Origin: a virus | Virus record (IMG/VR): IMGVR_UViG_3300025118_000202 | Location: 1-20,729 of that record | Length of the DNA: 20,729 nucleotides | Direction: 5' to 3' (one strand) | Shown: in pieces, positions 15,840 to 20,729 of the stretch | Numbering within the stretch: the first letter of the stretch is position 1 | How the letters are laid out: each line of letters begins with the position of its first letter | Made by a program: the position numbers and the translations under genes | Notes under the pieces: generated by a model | Told to the model about the DNA's origin: nothing | The model's database searches: none | Seen by the model: the letters and a program-made list of their open reading frames with translations, nothing else

Positions 15840-16417
15840 TTTTTTTCCAAAGTTAGCTGTTGCACTAAAGCCTGTGTCTCCTCGTGTTGTAAATAATTCA
15901 GCATAACTTTCGACAAGTCCATCCCTAAATTGTAAAAAAAAATAATAGAACTAAGTACTGCATCCATTGGCATATCTTTCATTTTTTCTGTGTCCTCCCC
16001 TTCGTATTCTTCTATTAAATATTTGTCATTATATTTTTGTGTAATAGGTCTATAAAGAACTGCCATTGCTTTATGTATGTTTTCAAAGTCTCCAACGTAG
16101 GTATCTAAATCTACATACTCGCCAAAAGACATATCCTCCAGCTTAGGAATAAATCCATATTCTTTACCCTTCATAGTAAACTCTCTCACTAGCGGAGGTT
16201 TCTGATTAAACATATCTGTTAGGATTCTAGTAATATCTTTAATGCTAGATGCTTTCATTTTCATAATATGATCACCTCTTATTCCACAAAATATCTCTAT
16301 CATTTTAACAGCTAAAAAGGTTTCGTCTTCGTTATTATCTTGTATCTTTAAAAACTTCTGATATTGTTCTAATGTTATTTCGCTTAAAGTGTCAGGCACT
16401 AATATTTCTACTTGCAT
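15767..16417 (-). CDS. Tail assembly chaperone (unshifted form)
   Basis: The product has 216 residues and starts MQVEILVPDTLSEITLEQYQ. It is mainly helical and acidic in the middle (KYNDKYLIEEYEGEDTEKMK), with FFYNLGMDLSKVMLNYLQ towards the end. Such proteins hold the tape measure and recruit tube protein during tail assembly. I base the identity mainly on the probable -1 frameshift at residues 191-193 (GAA AAA AAT) and on its place at the start of the tail module. Without the shift, 23 more residues follow to TAA (15767-15769). A CGTTATA-N5-ATG signal precedes it. The chaperone usually sits right beside the tape measure; here five genes lie between. Confidence 0.7.
   Translation of the reverse strand: MQVEILVPDTLSEITLEQYQKFLKIQDNNEDETFLAVKMIEIFCGIRGDHIMKMKASSIKDITRILTDMFNQKPPLVREFTMKGKEYGFIPKLEDMSFGEYVDLDTYVGDFENIHKAMAVLYRPITQKYNDKYLIEEYEGEDTEKMKDMPMDAVLSSIIFFYNLGMDLSKVMLNYLQHEETQALVQQLTLEKNGDGINQFSDSLREILDGLKISLN
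15839..15845 (-). other. Slippery heptamer A AAA AAT, probable -1 programmed frameshift site
   Basis: In the chaperone frame the codons are GAA AAA AAT, so the X XXY YYZ heptamer is in phase. The A run is seven bases. A -1 slip replaces the 23-residue in-frame end with the 53-residue frame ending in TGA at 15678. I see no strong downstream hairpin or upstream Shine-Dalgarno by eye, so the stimulator is unknown. Confidence 0.7.
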
Positions 16418-16422
16418 ATATA

Positions 16423-16429
16423 TATAACG
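16423..16429 (-). promoter_or_regulatory. CGTTATA start-proximal motif before the chaperone gene
   Basis: CGTTATA, then TATAT, then ATG on the minus strand. It lies in the 35-base gap after the large terminase stop and opens the tail module. Confidence 0.6.
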
Positions 16430-16452
16430 AAAAAATAAAAAGTTTTAGGAAC

Positions 16453-17616
16453 TTATTGAATTGCGTACTTGCCGAAATTTGGTCTGCTTAATATGCTATA
16501 AGTTGCATATCTAGTTGGGTCAATAATATGGTTGTGTTTATCTTCAGGTACATTAGTTAGTCTGCCAGACTTATCCTCCCTCCACTTATAGTTTCTAAAC
16601 TCTTGTATTGCATTATTAGAGCTAGACAATATATGAATCTTATACCTTTTAAGTAAATCAATACCTGCATTAATAGAATCTCTGCCTTTCATGCTTGGAA
16701 ATATGTTATGCCCCATTGTTCTTAATTCTCTGATTAATCTCGGCTCTGAACTATCAGCATAAATAGGATTGTTTGACAATAGTTCTTTTTTTAAAAATTC
16801 ATTTATATCATTTGTGGTCATTTGAGTTCTATATAAATGCTCCTTAATATACAAGTTGTGTTCTAAGGTATATACAGAAACTAATGTTGAGGGGTCATTC
16901 GAGTAGCCAAAATCCATTCCATAAGCTATTAGCTTTGCATTATAGGGTATTATATCTACTTCAATATATTTAAAAATAGTGCTTCTACTAGCTGCTCTTT
17001 CTCCTAATCCATATATCTGCCAGTATTGTTCATCTGTGTCTTTTAGTCTTTCAATCTCTTGTTTTATAGCATCCTCAACAAAAGGGTTGTCTAGGTAAGT
17101 AGTCTTATAAAAATCACAATCAGCTCTAGGTAATACTTTGTCATAAATCCAATGATATTCATCCGATGGATTAAAGTCAATTACAATACGCTCCTGTGTT
17201 CTAAATATAAGTTGTTGCCAATCTTCATAATACAACTCATTAGCTTCATTAATAAAAAGCAAATCTCTTTTACGCCCTCTAATTTTTTGTGACTGGTCAA
17301 GAGCAATAAACTCAATAAGGTTTCCGAATAAATTATATTCTGAGTTAGATTTGTTATGAAATAACTCACTATACATTTTATTCTTGTTTAAGATTTCTAA
17401 AAAATCCCTTAAGACCGTAGCCCTTAAACTAGGATAAGCCCTCCTACAAATAGTAATGATTTTGTTTTTATTATGAGTACAGTACTCGAAGATTATCCAA
17501 AGCAGTATATTATATGTTTTACCAGACCTAGTCCCTCCTTGTTCTACAATTATCTTTTTATTGCTGTTTACAAGGTGTTTATAAACAATGTTAGTCTTTA
17601 TCTTCTGTTTTGTCAA
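16453..17616 (-). CDS. terL: Terminase large subunit
   Basis: The product has 387 residues. The N-terminal ATPase carries Walker A GGTRSGKT (27-34), Walker B LLFINE (119-124, with Glu124 catalytic) and a DFNPS coupling motif (147-151). The C-terminal nuclease has an RNase H-like site: MDFGYSNDPS with Asp235, YADSSEPR with Asp288, and a third acidic residue expected near the DKHNHIIDPTRY segment. It cuts concatemeric DNA and pumps it into the prohead through the portal. The type resembles the PBSX-like family (Terminase_3). It overlaps the small subunit gene by 26 bases, and the length is complete. Confidence 0.93.
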   Translation of the reverse strand: MTKQKIKTNIVYKHLVNSNKKIIVEQGGTRSGKTYNILLWIIFEYCTHNKNKIITICRRAYPSLRATVLRDFLEILNKNKMYSELFHNKSNSEYNLFGNLIEFIALDQSQKIRGRKRDLLFINEANELYYEDWQQLIFRTQERIVIDFNPSDEYHWIYDKVLPRADCDFYKTTYLDNPFVEDAIKQEIERLKDTDEQYWQIYGLGERAASRSTIFKYIEVDIIPYNAKLIAYGMDFGYSNDPSTLVSVYTLEHNLYIKEHLYRTQMTTNDINEFLKKELLSNNPIYADSSEPRLIRELRTMGHNIFPSMKGRDSINAGIDLLKRYKIHILSSSNNAIQEFRNYKWREDKSGRLTNVPEDKHNHIIDPTRYATYSILSRPNFGKYAIQ

Positions 17617-17947
17617 TTATCTCAATTTGAAAGTTATTAGGCATTCCATCTACTCCTGTTATTTCTTGGCGTTCTATATAACCTCGCTTCTTGCCTTTTG
17701 TTTTTAAATAAAAGATTGTTGCTGGTGTTGAGTTATCTGATATTTGTTTATGAAGTTGTGATTCAGCAAAGTCCAATGCTACATTTTGTAAGTCATCTAC
17801 CTGCTGTTTAAATTCTTCATCTGTATTATACCATTCATAGTAAGTAGTTCTTCCTACTCCTACCTTCTTGCAAGCTGTTGTAACAACTCCTAAGGATTTT
17901 TCTAATGCATCTAATAATGCTTTTTTATGGTGTTCGGTTTTGTTCAT
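17591..17947 (-). CDS. terS: Terminase small subunit
   Basis: The product has 118 residues. A helix-turn-helix segment lies at about 8-42 (ALLDALEKSLGVVTTACKKV, then GVGRTTYYEWYNTDEEF), followed by a helical oligomerisation stretch (VALDFAESQLHKQISDNSTP, then ATIFYLKTKGKKRGYIE) typical of phage terminase small subunits. It binds the packaging site and recruits the large subunit. It starts by a TAATG overlap with the glycosyltransferase-like gene and overlaps the large subunit gene by 26 bases. Confidence 0.85.
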   Translation of the reverse strand: MNKTEHHKKALLDALEKSLGVVTTACKKVGVGRTTYYEWYNTDEEFKQQVDDLQNVALDFAESQLHKQISDNSTPATIFYLKTKGKKRGYIERQEITGVDGMPNNFQIEIIDKTEDKD

Positions 17948-18663
17948 TATAAATTTAATTGTATTGTAAATACATTAGCTTTTCTTTTAACTCTTGAAAT
18001 CATTGAGGGGTAAAGTTTTATTAAATCTTTTATTGCTTTCTTTTCTATATCTATTGTTCTATAATCTTTACATCCTCCCTCTTTAGTCCAATGATCATTT
18101 TCCCAATGCAAATATCTTATTCCTAATATTCCCCCTTTATCTTTTATATGTCTTAAACATATTTCGTAATCTTCTTTGACTACAAAATTTTCATCAAAAT
18201 AATATTCTCCATCATTTATAATTCCCATTAAAGAAGCTGTTACATAAGTTCTAGTTAGTATTGGTTTATAGGGATATGACCCTCTAGGGCTAGATTCTGT
18301 TCTTGTTCCCCAAATCTTATATCCCATCTGCTCACATAAATCAAAATATTTTAAAAATTCTTCATGCCAAAATCCCTGATCTTTTATTTCTATTTTTCTA
18401 GTATTTCTTTTATCTAAAAAATTATAGCCAATATTCTTAGCATCATCGTCTAACATGACCACCCATTTTTCTTTGCTGTTTTTTAATATCCAATTTCTAG
18501 TGGGTGTAATTCCTCTGACCTTTTTTGGTATGCAAACTATGTTTTTTATCAATCCTTTATATTGATGATATTCACTATCAGGAATAAAAAAAGTAGCATC
18601 AGGCAATATTTTATTTGTGCTGGTTAAACCTGCTCTTCCTTTACTTGGTACTGCTATTAACAT
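17947..18663 (-). CDS. GT-A glycosyltransferase, TET-associated (TAGT)-like
   Basis: The product has 238 residues. The N-terminal MLIAVPSKGRAGLTSTNKIL, then VRGITPTRNWIL (49-60), VVMLDDDAKN (68-77) and FVVKEDYEICLRH (160-172) are GT-A fold features. The DDD at 72-74 would hold the metal and sugar nucleotide, and Glu164/Asp165 in KEDYE fits the catalytic or acceptor-side acidic site. A WTKEGGCKDYR segment follows at 192-202. The pattern matches TET-associated glycosyltransferases, a phage family proposed to put sugars on modified bases. The substrate is not shown here. It overlaps the ParB-like gene by 23 bases and is coupled to terS by TAATG. A protein or surface glycan target is the alternative. 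Confidence 0.7.
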   Translation of the reverse strand: MLIAVPSKGRAGLTSTNKILPDATFFIPDSEYHQYKGLIKNIVCIPKKVRGITPTRNWILKNSKEKWVVMLDDDAKNIGYNFLDKRNTRKIEIKDQGFWHEEFLKYFDLCEQMGYKIWGTRTESSPRGSYPYKPILTRTYVTASLMGIINDGEYYFDENFVVKEDYEICLRHIKDKGGILGIRYLHWENDHWTKEGGCKDYRTIDIEKKAIKDLIKLYPSMISRVKRKANVFTIQLNL

Positions 18664-19264
18664 TTATTCTTTTTTTAAATTCATCCCAATATAAAACCCT
18701 CTCTAAACTAACTGCATCAAATGCACTTCCTTTTTTATAGCCTCCCCGCCTAACCATTTTCAGTTTTAATGTTTCTTTTATTTCTTCCCAATCAACGCTA
18801 TTTGGCTCTGCCATTATTAATATATATTCTTTAGGTGGTACTAATTGCACAGATTGTGGGATTTCCATTTCCTCATTCTCCTCCATTGAATCTATTTTAT
18901 CAAATATAGGCACATCTACTCCCCATTCTTCTAGTTGATCTATTTCCCAATTATTACCCAAACTATCCCAATCCCATTCTCCAAAGCTACTATTATCTTT
19001 AACAATAAATTCTTGTTCTTGTTCTGGTGTTAATTCCCAAGCCTTTGCAATCCATACTTCTTTTAATCCAGCATCAATACAAGCCTTTAATCTCATGTTC
19101 CCGCCCAAAACTATCATCTCTTTATTAACTACAATAGGTCGTAGTTTTAACATCTCAGGAAAATCTTTAATGCTTTGTACTAATTTTTTAAATTTATTCC
19201 CTTTTATTACTCTAGGATTATTAGGGTTTGATTTTATTTTTTCTACTTTAACTTGATGTAGCAT
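18641..19264 (-). CDS. ParB/Srx-like domain protein
   Basis: The product has 207 residues. The first ~75 form a ParB/sulfiredoxin-like domain: SNPNNPR (12-18), KLVQSIKDFP (27-36), LRPIVVN (41-47) and VLGGNMRLKACIDAGL (52-67), with GGNMR in the place of the ParB GxxR nucleotide-binding box. The middle is acidic (PEQEQEFIVKDNSSFGEWDW, then MEENEEMEI); the C-terminus is basic with KMVRRGGYKKGSAFDAVSLE. In phages such domains often stand beside DNA-modifying enzymes; here the neighbour is the overlapping glycosyltransferase gene. The full ParB centromere-binding region is absent, so chromosome partition is unlikely. CGTTATA lies five bases before the ATG. Confidence 0.75.
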   Translation of the reverse strand: MLHQVKVEKIKSNPNNPRVIKGNKFKKLVQSIKDFPEMLKLRPIVVNKEMIVLGGNMRLKACIDAGLKEVWIAKAWELTPEQEQEFIVKDNSSFGEWDWDSLGNNWEIDQLEEWGVDVPIFDKIDSMEENEEMEIPQSVQLVPPKEYILIMAEPNSVDWEEIKETLKLKMVRRGGYKKGSAFDAVSLERVLYWDEFKKRINVNSSTK

Positions 19265-19269
19265 AACTA

Positions 19270-19276
19270 TATAACG
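19270..19276 (-). promoter_or_regulatory. CGTTATA start-proximal motif before the ParB-like gene
   Basis: CGTTATA, then TAGTT, then ATG on the minus strand. It lies in the 30-base, otherwise A+T-only-looking gap after the diphosphohydrolase-like gene. Confidence 0.6.
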
Positions 19277-19294
19277 TAATTAATTATTAATTTT

Positions 19295-19588
19295 TTAAAC
19301 TTGTTCTTTTTCTATTTCTTTTTGAAGGTGTGCTAAAGCCCTCCAACAGATTTTGGCTGAATGTCTTATTCCATCTGTATCTATTTTACCTGCTTCTAGT
19401 AGGTGTCTAGTGAGTGCGTCTAGTTCGTCTGTACTTTTTGATCTATCCCAGTGTAGTGGTTTATCTGGGTGGTGTTGTTCGTTTCCCGCTCTTGAAACCT
19501 TAGAAACCTCCGCCAAAGCATCAGGAAAGTATTTAAGAACTCCGCTATATATTGGTAGTTGCTTTCTCTTTTCTTTGTCTTTCTCCAT
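19295..19588 (-). CDS. dATP/dGTP diphosphohydrolase-like small protein (DUF5664-like)
   Basis: The ATG at 19586-19588 gives 97 residues and a one-base TAATG overlap with the zinc-ribbon gene, so I prefer it to the GTG two codons upstream. The segments YFPDALAEVSKVSRAGNEQH, then KPLHWDRSKSTDELDALTRH, LLEAGKIDTDGIRHSAKICW and RALAHLQKEIE match the compact helical family I know as DUF5664 (dATP/dGTP diphosphohydrolase, N-terminal). Conserved E, H and D residues (NEQH, DELDAL, DTDG-RHS) could hold metal. If right, it hydrolyses purine dNTPs and changes the nucleotide pool for phage DNA; activity cannot be read from sequence. Confidence 0.65.
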   Translation of the reverse strand: MEKDKEKRKQLPIYSGVLKYFPDALAEVSKVSRAGNEQHHPDKPLHWDRSKSTDELDALTRHLLEAGKIDTDGIRHSAKICWRALAHLQKEIEKEQV

Positions 19589-19752
19589 TAACACAGATTG
19601 TTTTTAACTCTATATATATGAAATTGCATTATAGTTTTTTTATTATATCTACATTTCCTACATACATCTTGAATGTTTTTTTTGCCATATTTAAATATAA
19701 TAAACTTTTCTTGAGACAATGTATTATTACATTTTTTGCATTTTTTCTTCAT
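19588..19752 (-). CDS. 54-residue zinc-ribbon-like protein
   Basis: The ATG (19750-19752) lies in the last 26 bases of the DnaA-like gene in another frame; TAA is at 19588-19590. The product has CKKC at 5-8 and CRKC at 31-34, a two-knuckle zinc-binding layout, in a very basic protein (MKKKCKKCNN, then VCRKCRYNKK). It may bind DNA or RNA. Similar CxxC...CxxC stubs occur in HNH-type proteins, but no HNH motif is present, so I call it only a small zinc ribbon. The stop shares one base with the next ATG (TAATG). Confidence 0.65.
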   Translation of the reverse strand: MKKKCKKCNNTLSQEKFIIFKYGKKNIQDVCRKCRYNKKTIMQFHIYRVKNNLC

Positions 19753-20185
19753 CTAGTTTTTTAAAGGGTAATTTTTCAACTATGTCCAATAAACTATCCA
19801 CATATTTATCTTCTATATAATCTATTTTGTGAGCCAATATTCCTCTTTTAATCTTTCTGCTTGATGTTTCTTTTTCATTACAGTTTTCATAATTTGGACT
19901 TATATGTTTTTTAATAATATAATGTAATAAGGTTTCTAATTCTTCACTATACTGTCTATATAATTCAAATTTATTAATTGCATAAAGAGCCGTAGCATGA
20001 TTATAATTTTTACCTTTGGATTTAAAGTAATCTCTTATTTGATATAAAGTCATTCCAAAATAAACCCTTAGTATAAAACATAATAAAGACCTATGCTCTG
20101 CGTGTTGTTTTGTTCTTTTATTTTCAAATACATCTACGCCTGTTTGTTTTTTAATTAGTGTTGCTATGTTATTTGCTTGTTTCAT
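19727..20185 (-). CDS. DnaA domain IV-like DNA-binding protein
   Basis: The product has 152 residues. Residues about 30-76 (HRSLLCFILRVYFGMTLYQI, then RDYFKSKGKNYNHATALYAI, then NKFELY) resemble the DnaA C-terminal helix-turn-helix, including the HAT-x-x-YA signature at about 63-69. There is no ATPase domain. Such stand-alone DnaA-C-like proteins are common in Bacteroidota phages and may bind phage DNA at an origin or promoter. The second half is charged and helical. It overlaps the end of the endonuclease gene by 17 bases and carries the start of the zinc-ribbon gene at its end. Confidence 0.7.
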   Translation of the reverse strand: MKQANNIATLIKKQTGVDVFENKRTKQHAEHRSLLCFILRVYFGMTLYQIRDYFKSKGKNYNHATALYAINKFELYRQYSEELETLLHYIIKKHISPNYENCNEKETSSRKIKRGILAHKIDYIEDKYVDSLLDIVEKLPFKKLDEEKMQKM

Positions 20186-20687
20186 ATAATTTTTTTAATT
20201 CATTTTGATATGCTTGAGCTGCTTCTTGTTCTTTTTTATAATATCCTAAATATCTTAGTTTTTGTTTTATTCGTATATGAGCTTTCCATTTATTTGCTGT
20301 TTTATCCCAAGTAACACCAGTATATTTAGAAGTTCCTCTTTTGTCTTTTGAGCAATTTTGTCTTTGTGTTATTACTTGTAAATTATAAAGTCTGTCATTT
20401 AAAGGGTTATTGTCTATGTGATCTACTACTAACTTATGCCCACAAGGTTTATGATTTAAAAAAGCCATAGCCATTAAAACCGATGCTTTCATCTGTTTTT
20501 TTTTCTTTTTGTAGGATGTGTTTACTATATATCTATTTGTAGAATTTATGCATTTAGAAATCAATTTTATTTTATTAAATCTCGAAGTTCTAACGTTTCC
20601 TAAATTACTTACTTGATATACACCTTCAAAGGTTGGTATATCTTTCCAAGTTTCTATGCCTAATCTACTTAATAAAGAATGGATCAT
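20169..20687 (-). CDS. NUMOD4/HNH endonuclease with AP2 DNA-binding domain
   Basis: The product has 172 residues with three modules in order: a NUMOD4-like segment (TWKDIPTFEGVYQVSNLGNV at about 13-32), an HNH nuclease (HKLVVDHIDNNPLNDRLYNL at about 84-103) and an AP2-like DNA-binding domain (KYTGVTWDKTANKWKAHIRI then YLGYYKKEQEAAQAYQNEL). This is the usual build of phage homing endonucleases, which cut a target and spread by repair. It shares ATGA with the preceding gene and overlaps the next by 17 bases, so it is embedded in the operon rather than in an intron. A role in packaging is less likely, since it lies far from terS. Confidence 0.88.
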   Translation of the reverse strand: MIHSLLSRLGIETWKDIPTFEGVYQVSNLGNVRTSRFNKIKLISKCINSTNRYIVNTSYKKKKKQMKASVLMAMAFLNHKPCGHKLVVDHIDNNPLNDRLYNLQVITQRQNCSKDKRGTSKYTGVTWDKTANKWKAHIRIKQKLRYLGYYKKEQEAAQAYQNELKKLYETSK

Positions 20688-20729
20688 AATGTACCTTTTA
20701 TGCAGTAACTATCTAAGTCTGCTCCGTTA
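20684..20729 (-). CDS. 3' end of an unidentified gene
   Basis: The last 14 codons of a gene are visible, ending GADLDSYCIKGTL and TGA at 20684-20686, with a four-base ATGA overlap onto the endonuclease start. The rest lies beyond the window, so no function can be given. Confidence 0.6.
   Translation of the reverse strand, partial: NGADLDSYCIKGTL

Noticed and set aside
17181-17369. 62-residue minus-strand frame inside the large terminase
   Set aside because: Wholly internal to terL in another frame, no initiation signal and no recognisable pattern.
19592-19594. GTG start for the diphosphohydrolase-like gene
   Set aside because: The ATG two codons later gives the TAATG overlap seen at other junctions and loses nothing conserved.

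Overview
This window looks like part of a tailed bacteriophage (or prophage) of a Bacteroidota host, probably a flavobacterium. The evidence is the very A+T-rich DNA, start codons that mostly lack a Shine-Dalgarno sequence, and structural proteins of a type I associate with flavobacterial siphoviruses (XkdF-like protease, acidic scaffold, 309-residue capsid protein, a 607-residue tape measure with a long coiled coil). Every gene I accept is on the minus strand, so transcription runs from right to left. No integrase, repressor, lysis or replication cluster is visible, so the lifestyle cannot be judged.

Layout in transcription order. (1) 20729-17947, pre-packaging genes: the last codons of a cut-off gene, a NUMOD4/HNH/AP2 endonuclease, a DnaA-domain-IV-like DNA-binding protein, a 54-residue zinc-ribbon protein, a dATP/dGTP diphosphohydrolase-like small protein, a ParB-like protein and a GT-A glycosyltransferase resembling TET-associated glycosyltransferases. 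(2) 17947-16453: small and large terminase. (3) 16417-9712, tail module: tail assembly chaperone with a probable -1 programmed frameshift, tail-terminator-like protein, HK97 gp10-like protein, two large structural proteins, a 49-residue protein and the tape measure. (4) 9680-3941, head module: XkdF-like protease, a 43-residue Cys protein, scaffold, major capsid protein, a tail-tube-like protein, a 118-residue protein, portal with an extra C-terminal domain, and a head-tail connector. (5) 3892-1: two tiny genes and a giant fibre of 70-residue repeats running into a peptidase S74 chaperone domain that is cut by the window edge.

Most genes overlap or abut (ATGA, TAATG), which implies translational coupling. 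Where coupling breaks, five genes share a precise signal, CGTTATA, exactly five bases before ATG. Three hairpin-plus-U-tract terminators lie after the capsid and tail-tube-like genes and probably grade expression of the virion proteins.

The points most worth following are the frameshift in the chaperone gene (slippery A AAA AAT; the shifted frame ends in a 4-base overlap with the next gene), the CGTTATA-N5-ATG motif, the ParB plus glycosyltransferase pair, and the unusual order terminase - tail - protease/capsid - portal.
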